A DNA stretch of 64,000 nt from Chrysomallon squamiferum (lineage: Eukaryota; Mollusca; Gastropoda; Neomphalida; Peltospiridae): the NCBI GenBank assembly GCA_012295275.1, contig CM022679.1, forward strand, positions 24,023,002-24,087,001. Direction: 5' to 3'. Below are positions 11,883-27,833 of this stretch, piece after piece. The notes beneath the pieces are model-generated. The model ran no database searches. It was not told the DNA's origin and was given only the letters and a program-made list of their open reading frames with translations. How positions within the stretch are numbered: the first letter of the stretch is position 1; each line of letters starts with the position of its first letter. Made by a program: the position numbers and the translations under genes.

Positions 11883-12021
11883 TAAAAAAAACAACAAAAA
11901 AAACAACACCCCCAAAAAAAAAAACAAGAAGAAACAAACAAACAAAAAACAACTTAAGTACTTTTTGATATATATATTTATATATATATATATATAAAAT
12001 AAAATAAATAAATAAATAAAT
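11883..12021. repeat. A-rich low complexity, (TA)n and (AAAT)n
   Basis: An A/C-rich stretch, then a TA run (about 11968-11996) and AAAT units to 12021. Confidence 0.85.
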
Positions 12022-12237
12022 ATCAACGATTGGCGTCAAACTAAGGACTAAAGTAAAATAATACTCAATAACTATAGAATATTTATTTACAGTTTGAAAC
12101 TCTTTTTTTATATTTAATTATATAAAGATATTTACATTCTTAAAACATTATTTAAATACATCATAAACATAGAACTGCACGGCTCCACACATCCATTAAT
12201 TCATAACTCGATTATTATATTATTTTTATTGTCTTAA

Positions 12238-12261
<24 letters not shown>
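12238..12261. repeat. Poly-T, about 24 bases
   Basis: Uninterrupted T run. Confidence 0.9.
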
Positions 12262-12269
<8 letters not shown>

Positions 12270-13425
12270 CAATTATCTTTAGTCGAAATTAAACTACTCT
12301 CTAGCGACTACTATGAAATATTTATCATCCAGAGTTAGAGCTTCGGGTCTTGACATTACATTTTACATCAAAGAGACTGTACGAACACATTTAAACAATT
12401 AGAACTTTCTACGTCTAGTGATTTTTTTAATCAGCAGTGATCCCCGGAGACGTCGTGTCAGTTACGTGTTGGGAGATAACTACGACGATGGCTTAGTGTT
12501 GTCATCTATCATCAGAATGTGTGGAAAGAAGTTGTAGTTCATGGCGACGTCGTGGTCTGTGTTTTTAGCAAAATTGTGACATCTTCCTGTGAAAAGGAAT
12601 CATCTTGAAATTTCAGCTATTATTTCGGGAAATTAAATTAAAAATATTTGCATTGCTGTTCTGGATCGCCAAAAAATGACACATCATTTCCTTTGTTAAA
12701 TCTGTCTTGGCACTTTGTCTGGAATGTGAAATTTACCAATGAGCGAACTATATTAGAAGACTGGATTACAATAATCTTTATCATTATCCTCATCATTACC
12801 AAAAAAAAACAAATTATGACAATAAAATTGATTATCATAATAATGTGATTTTAAATGAATAAAATACAGTTCTTCAATTTATGATGAAGTTTAAGAGAAA
12901 GAAACTGTGTGGATGATAATAATGTACGAAAAGAGTTTAGCGGATCTTAAATGTATATCTTAGTGCACGATGACTTCAAGACGTTATTCTTTACACATAC
13001 TCGTAATTCTAACACTTAATTAATTTACTTCAGTACATTCGCAATCCGCTGTAACTCAGCACCACATGTTTAATATCTGCATGGTGTCCAGTATTAAAAA
13101 ACACTTGTTAATAAATTATTTAGATGTAATTATTCTGACACCTATCGAAAGATGGCTGATTGTGAAGGGAGACAACCCCTGTCACCTTCAGCTGATTACA
13201 GTTTTAGACAGATCTGCGAAAACCCCGCATCAGAGCTTAAGCTTTTGTTTTTATAACAATAGGCGTAATGAGGGCAATCGATAAGAACAATTTAGAAGTA
13301 AGCAGTTTTTCTGACAATCATTAATATCGGGTATTGTTAGTATTATACAGGTACCGAGTTTGGGATAATTTAGAAAGAAGATCAAATTGATTTAGTAAAA
13401 CTTTATAGACTGTAATAAGTAGGAA
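12262..13425. other. Intergenic, nothing seen
   Basis: Unique DNA. Small frames only, with no recognisable similarity. Confidence 0.5.
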
Positions 13426-13427
13426 GG

Positions 13428-13671
<244 letters not shown>

Positions 13672-13979
13672 CATTTAAAATGAACTATGGTCAATTCAGT
13701 ACTCACAAAGAAAAATTAAATGAAGAAAAATAAGAAGAAAGAAAACAGTCTGTACATATATTCAATTCCACGAACAAACAAACAATTGAATACAACGACC
13801 CAATACTATAAAAAAAATATATATATATTATAAAACTATTATAAAGATGTAATAACATGATAAAAAAAAGTAGGAAAACAAAGGATATTACATCAATATA
13901 TCGACTGTTAATAATATTTACAAATAAGCTGAGATAGCGGCAGAAATTATCACCTGACCATGACTAAATATTAATTAAG

Positions 13980-15487
<1,508 letters not shown>

Positions 15488-16941
15488 TGAGTTTGTAGCT
15501 CGAGTCGGGTGAAATATTTACGTGATTGTGATAAGCAGTTTACACCTATTTAGCTTTCTCTGTTGAAAATACGTCATTAAAAGCCGTTAAAGATCTTAAG
15601 TGCTTTTTGATACTTTGTTAAAGACACCTAGATCATTATCCAGGCCCATATAAACAAAATGTATGCATAAATAAATGTAGTAGATCTTTTGATCTCGCAG
15701 TAGTTCGTTTATTCATTCTGGAAATCAGAATAAGTGTACAAAAGTCTGTGTACCTGGTTCATCCATGCGCTGATTTCTGTTATCTCTGTAATGATAATTG
15801 TCGAGGAGTGACAGATATTACGGTGGGAGTTTATAGATAACTGTGAATGAAAATTAATGATTGCTTCACGTTTAAATAGACAAGCGATAAGAAACTATTA
15901 AAGTCATACATAGCCTCGGTTCATATTAGTCACAGCAAAAATACCTTGTATTTACATTTAACGATTTTATCATTAACGTTTTAAAAAACCTTATGATAGT
16001 TCATCAGTAATTTTAATATTTCTGGAGGGTCTATGATTCATATTTTGTCATTTTTATCCATTATATATAAGCAATGTATATATATTTTATTTATCCATTT
16101 ACTTAAATAATTTATTTAGAGTTAACTTGTGCACTTTGTATACTTTGTATATTTGATATATTTCAAAATGGGAAGATGAACGAATGAAACAATACAAGAA
16201 AATACGCAAGAAAAATAAACAAATAAGAACCAAAGAAAAAACTGGAAAGTATAAATAAATACTTAATTTTAGTAATTAAAAATGAGAATATCCCAAGATA
16301 AAACAATTAAAATCTGTTTTTATTTACACTGATATATAAAACTCTGGTAACATTTATCGAATTTGTGTTTTAAGAATATGTCTATGTATATTCGTGTCTA
16401 AATGAACGTATTTTTATAGCATTATTTCCCCTCTCTCCCTCTCTCTCTGTCTGCCTCTCAAAATTCCTTTTTCAGGATCTCTTACACTATGTCACATACA
16501 TATTCTCAAACTGTCAGTTTTTTTCGGAAGGATGTTATTCAGAGTTTCCGTTTGTAGTACGGAAACATAGAAACACTAAACGATGAAATACGAAGTATAA
16601 ATCAAGTGGAAATCCTTTGTAAAGTGAAGAAAATTAACTCTTTCCCAGCTCATAATTGGAGAAGTATGACGAAAGCCAATAGGCTTTGATCGTCTTGGAA
16701 ATTCGTGCATCTTCCAAAGACTTGGCTTTGCAAACCTTAATAAGGTTGATATAGCATTTCCAGCTTTGTAATAACAAAGTGCCGTAATTTCCCTTCCTTT
16801 CACTAATTCTTTCCGGTTTGTGCAATTAACACCGTGCAAGTGAAAGCCTGACAGAAACAGCTGAAAAAGTTAAGTTCATTGTATGAAATGCTACAAAGTT
16901 TTGAATATCGTTTAACACGAGCGCTCAGCTGTTTTTGTTAA

Positions 16942-17013
16942 CTGTGTCAGAGTTGTTTGAAAATTATGAACATTTCGCTGTGTCAGAGTTGGTTGAAAAT
17001 TATGAACATTTCG
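16942..17013. repeat. 36 bp tandem duplication
   Basis: Two adjacent copies (16942-16977 and 16978-17013) starting CTGTGTCAGAGTTG, differing by one base. Confidence 0.9.
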
Positions 17014-17075
17014 TTACGGATACTGTTTTAATTTTTCAATCTTTCTTACTTCATTTCCTTTCTTTCTTCCTTTAG

Positions 17076-17184
17076 GTTCAATCATTCATTCTTTTTTCCT
17101 TTCTTTCTTTCGTTCAATCATTCATTCTTTTTTCCTTTCTTTCTTTCGTTCAATCATTCGTTCTTTTTTCCTTTTTTTCTTTCT
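17076..17184. repeat. 36 bp pyrimidine-rich triplicate
   Basis: GTTCAATCATTC begins copies at 17076, 17112 and 17148, each followed by a CTTT-rich tail. The third copy is partly diverged. Confidence 0.9.
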
Positions 17185-17348
17185 TCATTCCTCCATACCA
17201 AGTTATTTTATTTTGGCAGATGGAATATTATCTTCTTCTTTGTCATTAACACTTTCTTGTCTGTCTTTCCTTTTATTTCTTTTTCAATCTTCCTTCCATT
17301 ACTTTTTTCAATGTAATTCTTGTTTACAGTTCATTGAAAGTTTATTTA

Positions 17349-17448
<100 letters not shown>

Positions 17449-18133
17449 TCTCTCCTGCATCCTTCAGTTTTTCTTAATTACTTGTTTGGATTTTAAAATT
17501 ATTATTATTATTTTTTTTTTACATATAAATTATTTTTTCAACTGAAAAAACAAAGAAAACAAAATTATATGTACAAACATCAACAACAACAATGAGAAAA
17601 ACAATGGTAGCAACAATATAAATAATAGTAGTAGCAGCAGTTGTAGCAACAAACAAACAACTAGAAAGCATTATAAATCCCACTGTAGGCCACATCATTA
17701 TTTGTTTTAACATTTATATAATGGATATGAATTATTGTTTTCTGTTAAGAGAGTGTTTTGTGTGAAGGACCACATTAGAAATTTCTGAAACCCAATATCT
17801 AATTAAAAACAAAAAAAACAAACTATCCCAAATAAAAATAGATAAGAACTAGCTGAAAATTTTTTTCCAATATATTTCTGTTATCACAGCAATATTTCAT
17901 TTTTGAACTTAATATAGTTATTGAGACAACAATTACAGACATAATTAAAGTAAGAGAAGTAAACATATTAAAAGTCACTTAATAACTGTACGAGAATGAA
18001 CACCAAAATACATGAATATATAATTAAATGTATTTGAATATAAGTAGATAATTATAGATATCATTTCTGACTGAACTATGAGAAACCGAAAATTAACTGC
18101 AGTAGTAAAACATTCAGATGTACCAAACTTATT

Positions 18134-18136
<3 letters not shown>

Positions 18137-18196
<60 letters not shown>

Positions 18197-18220
18197 TATA
18201 TATATATATTTTTTTTTTTT
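18137..18220. repeat. (TAA)n(TA)n(T)n
   Basis: Compound run in the HS3ST intron. Confidence 0.95.
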
Positions 18221-18756
18221 TATTATTGTATGTAAGTATATTCATATCTATGTACTCACACACACACAAACTGTCATTTCCAACAATCTTTACGTCTTTT
18301 TTGTAACAATTTATAGTAACACATAAAATGAATATAAAAGAATCCATGGACATTTTTACACTTCCGACATCTGTTAAAAAACGTTAACGTTGAAACTAGT
18401 TTCTAGAAGCAGCAAACATAATAAAATATGAAACACAAAGTTATGTCGAAATAATTACTTACTGACGTGGGCAAACAGTGAAATAAAAACATTTGTGTTA
18501 CAAGGGGCGTTACGTCAAGAAGTCACTATCTGTACGTTTTTACCATCTGGACGTGATTTTCATTGCGCAACATATGTTATCATTGATTAGTTGTTACTAC
18601 TGAACATTAACTTTGAGTTTAGTACTAAATAAATAACTGCTCTTTAACTTACTGAAGGGGAAGGGAAGATCTGAAGGTAGGGAAGGGTTGGTGGAGTTTT
18701 TCATAAAGTAAGATTTATTTATTTATTTATTTGGATTATTAATTTATTTTCCTTTT

Positions 18757-19020
<264 letters not shown>

Positions 19021-19720
19021 TATGTGTGGCTCTGGCTATTTCTAACTGTCTATCTTTCTTTTCTTTGTTTCTTTCTCAACGCTCATAACAACACTGTAAT
19101 GTGTTAGACAACAACATTGACCCCATTCCCACTAATCTTCACTTAAAAACTGCTTCCATGATGTTCTCCGTGTACCCCACAAACACTGTACTTGGAACCG
19201 CACCATGCAGTGTGTGCATAAAAAATGTACGAACTTGTCGTTTCTGTTTTTCTCATAGCCGGTCATTCTGTTGGTTATGCCAGGCAATAACGTACGGTTA
19301 ATCACTTGATTATTATATTTATGGCTCACGAAATGTCTATGGACGACCACATCCGAAACATTTAGTAGCCCCGTTTAGACAATAACAGTCCGATGAACGG
19401 AAACTAATGTCTTGGCAGTTTTGGTTCAGGTACCACAAGTCAGGCTGTGCCGCTGCTGATGAGATAATGGTAGAGTGAAGTAGTGAAAATTAACTCAGCA
19501 TATGTTAAATGGTCATTTGGGTTTTACATTTTTTTCTCTTTCTCTTTCTCTCTTTTTTTTTTCCGCCCTTTGTGAGAGGAAGCGTGTTTTAGTGATGGAT
19601 CAAAGTGTGAAAAGAAAAGAAAAGAAGATATTGGAAAGGAGGAAAATATGTACTGATTGTATATGTGTATATCTGAGAGAATGTGTGCATGATAGTGTCT
19701 ATGTGTGTATAGATCTACGT

Positions 19721-19725
<5 letters not shown>

Positions 19726-19775
<50 letters not shown>

Positions 19776-19815
19776 CACACATATATAATATATATATATA
19801 TATACACAAACATTC
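19726..19815. repeat. (TA)n with CATA interruption
   Basis: A TA run of about 45 bp, a short ACATACACAC, then TA again. Confidence 0.9.
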
Positions 19816-19837
19816 ATATACAGAGATAGAATGAGCG

Positions 19838-19887
19838 AGGGAGAGAGAGAGAGATACACAGAGAGAAAGAGAGAGAGACAGAGAGAG

Positions 19888-19950
<63 letters not shown>

Positions 19951-20085
19951 TAGAGAGAGAGATATTTTGAACCAGGAAACAGTAAATGTAGTTACTTTTT
20001 GAACCAACAAACAAACAAACAAACTGAAAAAATAGAAAAAAACAAACAAAAAAATAAAAAAAATAAACAGTTAAATAAATAAAAG
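19838..20085. repeat. (GA)n then A-rich low complexity
   Basis: A GA tract to about 19946 with CAGA interruptions, then AAAC and AAAT words from about 20005. Confidence 0.9.
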
Positions 20086-20639
20086 AAAGTGCTCTAGATA
20101 ATAATAGTAGCTTTCAGAAACTTTAGAATTTCCTAACTAAATATAGCTCTAATGATAATATTCAAAATATTTTTAACCCGAAACAGATTTAAAATCATCT
20201 TTGTTTTCATTCCTTTTCAAATATATTTTATTGTTGCTAACGGTATCCTGCATTTACTTATAGTTCAGCTGCTATCACTATATAAAAATAAATTTTTATT
20301 GACATGGTTTGTTGTAAAAATGAGAGTATTGCTGTTTCATGTGCATTACACGCATTCCAGAGCTTCTTCCATTGTAAAGACTGAAACATTTAAAGTAATA
20401 AATATCTTTAGGATTTCCTGCATATGTGATTCCTTTTGTTTGAAACGAGAATCTCCATTAAGTATAAAAGCGAAATACTTTGCTTTGGCATGTTATTTAT
20501 GTGTTTCCTGTCTATGTGTCTAAAAAGAAAGATATAGAGAAACTGAAAAAGAAAGAAAAATGTTGAAAACGAAATGTAAAAAAAATTAAAAATAAAAAAT
20601 ATAGCTAACAATAAAAAGAACGGCAACAATAACAGCTAT

Positions 20640-20870
20640 AATAATGAAGATGATAAAAATAATAACAGTAGCTTTAGCTCTAGTAGTATCTGTGAAGTAG
20701 TATTAATATAAATAACAACAACAACAACAACATCAACACTAATAAATAAATAAATAGATAATTTTGATGATGATGATAATAATAATGGTAGTGTTGTAGA
20801 AAATTAATTGTAGCAGTGCTCATCATCATCATCATCATCATTATCGCCAACAGCATCATCATGAAAATCA
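20640..20870. repeat. Cryptic triplet repeats (ATA, AAC, GAT, CAT)
   Basis: Short interspersed triplet runs of different composition, such as six AAC and six CAT units. Confidence 0.75.
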
Positions 20871-22070
20871 TAAACATTGTACATTCTGGTATATAATTAC
20901 ACACATCCAATCCAATCATCACGAAATACGAAACTAAATCCTCTACTTTGTCTTGGGGCAAATCTGTTCTGATTTTTGGCGCCACCAGTCACGAGCTTGG
21001 TATCTCACACGTGCAATATTTCTTACTTCTGAGATTATCGAAGCTTTCAGAACATATTTCGAATGCAGACGCACAGAAGCTGATTATTACTAAAAATACA
21101 GATCTGACTAACCTCCGGTGTTTTGCCATCACTGGACCGTATTTGACTTATCACTTTTATCTTCCAAACAGACCAGCATTGTCGATGACTATCTTTCTAA
21201 TTAACATTATTTTGTTAAAAGTTCCGTTTGCCATAGGTTAATGGAATGTGGTGATGGATAGATAGCTTTTTTTTTCTTTTTTTTATTAAAGTTACGCCCA
21301 ATGTATTAACAATAAAACATACCAGAAACATTCTTAATGAAAAAAAACGAATTTGTAGGGTTATTCTTTATGAAGTTATGATCGATTTCAATAGAAATAA
21401 AAAGCCAAGTTATTTATTAACTTTATGTGGTGTGTGTTACTTTAATAATGGAATTACACTGGTAGTATTATTTAGGTATTTTAACCAACGAGAGAATTTA
21501 ATGTTTTGGTTCAGTGATATTATTGAACATAACGTACTTAAAATACATATACGCGATCATTAATGATTTTTTATTTTTTTAAATTTCATTTAATTTCCTC
21601 TTTTTGTTTCTTTTGAATTAGAGTATTAGCAAAAATATAAACTTCAATTATGTAAGTATTAACATCAAAGGAAATATGATTTTTTTAGTGTGTGTGTGTG
21701 CGTAAATATGTCTATGTATGAGCATGTGTGTGAGTGAGTCAATGTATATACTTGTGCAGTTTTACAAAAATTATAATTATAGTGAGAGATTTTGGTCGGA
21801 AATAATAACTATCTGTTGTGTATGTAAAGGAAATGAACTTTTCTGTTATTTCTCGACTATCTCAGCAGATCGAATGAATTTATGGAAGCATTCCAAATGA
21901 CTGGCGAAGTTTTCCATCTGCAAAGTTAACTTGATGAAAAGTTGTTAGAAGTTCTGATAGCTATCTCTTCACTTCATTTATTATTTACTCTTTTGCTTTA
22001 CGTTATCATGTCTGGTCCGGGAATAATTTCAACCATTGTAAACATAAATTCATGCATAATATATAAACAT

Positions 22071-22071
22071 A

Positions 22072-22102
<31 letters not shown>

Positions 22103-22470
22103 CATACATACATACATACATACATACATACATACATACATACAAAACGTACAAACATACATACATACATAAACATACATACGTACATACATACATACGT
22201 ACATACATACATACACATACATACATACAAACGTACATACATACATACATATATAAACATACATACATACATACATACATAGATACATACATACATAAAT
22301 ACATTCATAAATGCAAACATATAAATACATATATAAAAACATAAAAACACACGTACATACATATATAGATTATATACATACATACGCATATACATACATA
22401 TATTCATATATATATACATATGCACATACATACATACATTTATACATATATACATACATACATGGATATA
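22071..22470. repeat. (CATA)n array of about 400 bp
   Basis: The longest tetranucleotide array in the window: CATA with TACG, AAAC and TATA variants. It creates spurious Tyr-Met-Cys-Val frames on the minus strand. Confidence 0.95.
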
Positions 22471-22734
22471 GCTAGACAGACAGACAGACAAACATGCAGA
22501 AAGTCAGCCAAACACAAATACATATTTAAGGCATATTTTCTTTTTTTTTTCTCTTTTTTTTTTCACAAAATGTTATTACTGTTTTTAAGATGATTTATGA
22601 AAACACGTGAACACAAAATTGAGAGAGAAAAAATTACTGGAATCTTTATGAGATTTTTCAACAACGTGAGCGTCTGTTGCGACTTTGACACTAAACTGTT
22701 TATCAAACGACAGCAAAATTACTGCGAAGTCAGC

Positions 22735-22830
22735 TCGACTGAAAAAACAAAATAACAACAACAAAAAATCCCACCAAAAACACAAAAAGAAACAAAAACA
22801 CGAACAAAAACCAAAAAAAACCCCGTAATA
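22735..22830. repeat. A/C low-complexity stretch
   Basis: AAAAC and ACAAA words with little else. Confidence 0.8.
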
Positions 22831-22960
22831 TTTCTTAGATAATTATGTTTGAGTGTTTGAGTGAATGAGAATTTGTGCTGAACTTTTTATGTATTGTTAG
22901 GTGGAATTATTTGTGTGTATACAGATGCTTCAAAATACCTTACTCTACTACTCTAAAATA

Positions 22961-23152
<192 letters not shown>

Positions 23153-23765
23153 CCATCTTAAAATTTTTATCCATTACAGTCTTGCACACACATATATATA
23201 TATACAATTGCCAAATTGACACTGCTTCACACATAATTCTGGCTCTTTTGAAATCTGCCCAGAATAGCAACGTGAAACATTAATTACTGCCATGTAAAAT
23301 AACTTCCTAAAATGATAATTAATTGCAACAGACTACAGATCATAGACGATAACTGTCGTATTTTAACATTCGGCTGATTGTTAAACACTATCTGTTATTG
23401 CTTTTTGCTTCTCTGTGGATGCGCACACCTTTGGGACTGCAAATGGATGCGGAACTATCTAACGCTTATTCATAGTTTAAATGTGGCGGTAATCTGCCAC
23501 GTTTTAACTGTCATTAGGAGAGAAAATACGTAGATAAAGAATGAGTTTATATATTGTTTCAGATGATAATAGCAAGGTCAGTAATGTTTAATGTTTCTGT
23601 ATCTAGCTGGAAGGTCCAAACAAAACATTTATGGTATGACGTTTGCTACATATGCTAAAAACAATTTGCCTGAACAGTATAAAGGTTATGTAACGTTTGT
23701 TGATTTTGTTAAGAGGAAAGGTATTTTTGAATGGAAAACAGGCATGAGGTATTTCTTATCATTTG

Positions 23766-23767
<2 letters not shown>

Positions 23768-23830
<63 letters not shown>
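23768..23830. repeat. (AAT)n meeting (ATT)n
   Basis: About 17 TAA units are followed by four ATT units, making a self-complementary junction. Confidence 0.9.
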
Positions 23831-24109
23831 ACAACACCTACAACAGTTATAATAATATGGTGATGATGATACTAATGTAAAAATAATAAATATTAGTAAT
23901 AAATATTAAATCTACCTTTAGATTTATGTTTTTCAATAACAGACACATTATAAAGAATATAACTTTTATTAAATCATTTATTAGACTCTATTGTCAAATT
24001 GGCTTGACAATTTCATGCATCATTTCCCTCAGATAGATTTTATACGAAGAGAGAAAAAAAAAAAGAAGAAAAAAAAAAAAGATGAATTAACACTGTCACA
24101 AACGAACAA

Positions 24110-24720
24110 TTAATACAGTTCTCTCGCACCCAGAGGTCCTTGCCGAACCACAAGTGATGGACTTACAATTTAACCATACATTCAGCAGACCTTTAGAACA
24201 CTTAATCAGGGAAAGATCGTCCAATTATCCGCCATGTTGCAAACACAGATAAGTTGACTGGTAACAAAAACCTTGACTGACATGTACAGCAACAGACTGT
24301 TCGTCCCTGGTGTTTACAAAGCAATCCATTGTAATCTGCTACCAATTGCCAAAGTCTCCGCCGGTCCGGAGAGCTGTCGAGTTCTGGACGTCAGTTGTCG
24401 GTCTGGTATAAAATTAGGACTGACATGAGACACGAAACGATTCGCATGACAGGCAGATTTGCGTTTGATAATTGAGTTTAATGCCAAGTACGTAGCGTAG
24501 ACTATCTTCTTGATAATGGTGACAATGAAGTAGTCGTTTTTCTTCAGTGCCGCGTATTGTAACGGTTGCCAAGAGGATGTTTTGTTCGCGAGAGCAATAA
24601 TTTTGCCATCAAAGGATAAAATAATGTTTTAATTCTTTAGATCAAGATGAGCATCGTTGTCGTGGCCGCGGTGGTCCTAATTACCGGAGGAAATGACAAA
24701 AGAAAAACAAAATAGACTGA
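24110..24720. promoter_or_regulatory. Unique intronic block (candidate enhancer)
   Basis: Repeat-free and richer in G/C than neighbouring intron. TGTTTAC (24311-24317, forkhead core) overlaps ACAAAG (24316-24321), which faces CATTGT (24327-24332), as paired SOX half-sites would. TCTCCG and CGGAGA (24355-24372) form a short inverted repeat. Function is inferred. Confidence 0.3.
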
Positions 24721-25577
24721 CATTTGAATGACATTTATAATTAGGTGACTTTAATGGTTTAAGTCAGTTAGAAAATCAGGCGGACCACTCGAATGTTTGT
24801 CGGTCAATATTTCATAGTGGATTTATTAAAGCAGTGAAATTTGAAATTCAGGCTGACTGTTTTCCATATCCAGAAAACGCCATCACAGAAACATAATTTT
24901 ATTTTAAAATTAGCTGAAGCAAGGAAATATGAATAAAACGTAAAACGAATGTGTATTTTTATATATGAATTTTTACAAACTCCTAGGAAACAAAGTCATC
25001 AATGACAGTTATTTATATATAAATAATTTAAAACAAAAACTGAATACATACATTATAAGAAACATTACATATAAGAAATATTAACAGTAACAATGGCAGT
25101 ATCTTAGCAATAACAATAATGCAGAAGTCGAACAAGAAGATGGAGATTGAAACAAATTAATAATTAACTAAATAATGATTACTGATAACAGATATCTCCG
25201 TTTCAGTAAAGTCCGGATCACAATTTAATTACAAACTAGTCAGTATCACAGAGTAACCATGACAGACGTCGCTGTAGTCGTACATACCGAGACGTCAGTC
25301 GTTTCCTAAACGGCGTCATTGTGATGCTGAGCATGTCAGATAGTTATCTACGTGTTGTTAGACTGTAAGAATAGAAACAGACATTTTTTATTTGGAAAGG
25401 GATAAGGCAGTAGTCACAGTAAAGTGTAAATGGAACATGCCATTGTATAATATTTGTATTTTAATGTTTTAATTAAAATAAGGTATTGTATAAAACATTT
25501 TCTTAATCTACTAACAGAGAAAGATATTATATTGTATTCTAATGATGATATTTTACTTTAAGTTAGAGTGAAGTGGT

Positions 25578-25656
25578 TTATATCTATATCTATCTATCTA
25601 CCTATCTAACTATTGTCTGTGTATATGTGTGTGTATATATATATATATATATATGC
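25578..25656. repeat. CTAT, TGTG and TA microsatellite
   Basis: Short compound run. Confidence 0.85.
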
Positions 25657-26099
25657 ATTTAAACTCAACAGTTACAGAAAACTGTAATTTCAAAGTATTA
25701 GATATAACTGTGTATTCTGTAACATGTATAATAAAGTCATATAAATCAGTTAAGAAAAGTTGATGTTGCTAGTGTATGGATTGGTAAGAGAGTAAACATT
25801 TTGTAACAGTCTTATTTTGAACCTTGAAAAAAATTAACATGCTAATCAGAGTTATTTAATAACTCTGTCTTTGTAGTGGACTGTAAATGGGACACACACT
25901 CGATGTATGTTAGACGATGATTTAATAAGATGTTACATCCAAAGACTTTTTGTTTTTGTTATAATTATATGTCCACAGTCGAAGGTACTTACATCTAGGA
26001 ATAAACAATATGAAATGAAATGCATTAAAAAACTACTGAGAATTGAGTTAATTGGTTTTGTTTAAAGCACTGAATATAATCAAAATTTTACGAGCGAAT

Positions 26100-26363
26100 A
26101 TAAAATAAAATAAGTGGCTGAGCAAGTGAGAAAGTAAAAATGTAAGTAGGTATATAAGTAATTAAGTAAACAAGTATGTAAGTAAATAAAATAAAATAGA
26201 GAGATATAAAAATATACAGACAGACAGACAGACAGATAAAGAGAGAGATAAATAGACAAACAAATAGACAGATAAATACAAAACAACAATCAAAAAACAA
26301 ACAAACAAATAAATAAATAGATATATATATATATATAGATAGATAGGTAGACAGATGGATGGG

Positions 26364-26398
<35 letters not shown>

Positions 26399-26443
26399 GT
26401 AGACGGATGGATAGATAGAAAGATAGATAGATAGATAGATCAA
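26100..26443. repeat. Degenerate AAGT/GACA/GATA tetranucleotide field
   Basis: AAGTAAGT-like words give way to GACA, AAAC and then GATA runs (26336-26440). Confidence 0.85.
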
Positions 26444-27038
26444 AGAAAATTTTGTTTATGTATGTATGTATAACAAATATTTAATAATACAAATATGTAA
26501 ATAAGAAAGACCGCTAACAATAACTTTTCAAGTTAAAAGAAAAATAACAGCAAATTAAGAATCACAAAAAAATATGTTTATTCGTTTACGTGGCAAGTAT
26601 TTTCGTTTCTTCTTTGTGTATTTATACAGTTACCCAAGACACTGTTTATACAGCGTTGTTTCTCTGTTGTCTAACACATAGCTTTTTGTTTCGAAACATG
26701 TGAAAGTGATATAGTTTTCGGTCGGTACTCTCAGACGTTTTGAGGAGTTGCAACAACTGTTCTTTTCTGCCGTTTCGCCGTCTGTTGCAGTAGTTTTCAA
26801 GTTCAGTGCAAAAGGTCGTTTGCGGGATTCTGCGGTAACTGAATGTTCATATTTTTGATGTAATATGACTTTTTAATTTTGTTTCTTATTAAGTTGTTGT
26901 TGTTTTTGGGAGATTTTTTCTTCTTATTTTTACGTTTATTTTTTTTTATTTTACACTAATATTACATTAAGTTGATGCACATTGACATTTTAGACAATAA
27001 TGTTTAGTCATAACTGTATTTCTTTATCTGTTTGTCTA

Positions 27039-27163
<125 letters not shown>

Positions 27164-27696
27164 ACATACATATACATAACCTCTGTCTAACATAAATTAT
27201 TCATATTTCAATAGACTAACTGATGGTTAAACTATTGAGAAACAGGCGAGCATAAAATAATTACAGCAGCTAAATCATTTAACTGTAGTATACACAAACT
27301 GTGTTATTCATCAAATTCCTGAACACACTCGTTGTTACTGAAATAGATACAGTATAACAATAAATGATAATAATGACTCAGGAATGTCAAGATTATGTAT
27401 CTACTGCCACAGTGATTTAGAAACGTGACTATTTACTGATATATGTTGTCAGACTGTTAGCTGTATTCTCGTTGTAGTGATAGACGTACAAGGAACGAGA
27501 TCATTTCTGTGATCTGCTAACAGAACTGTTTAATAACACATTGTCAGCATTGAGTAGCAGCCAGGAATGGATCCAGTGTATCAGAAAAGGGGAGGTGCAT
27601 AATAATTAAGGGTAAAATACAGCTTTGCCGGTTAAATAATTTCGATTGTGAAATTAAAACTATGTTTCAGTAAAAAACAAAACAATAAAAAACCAA

Positions 27697-27833
<137 letters not shown>

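Noticed and set aside
20948-21241. 97-codon frame starting with a FGAT-like stretch
   Set aside because: Only a few residues resemble a dehydrogenase start, with no further motif.
22071-22470. Array considered as CRISPR-like
   Set aside because: The unit is a 4 bp microsatellite with no spacers; the genome is eukaryotic.
21998-22491. 161-codon Tyr-Met-Cys-Val frame on the minus strand
   Set aside because: Translation of a CATA tetranucleotide array, whose 12-base frame cycle avoids stops.
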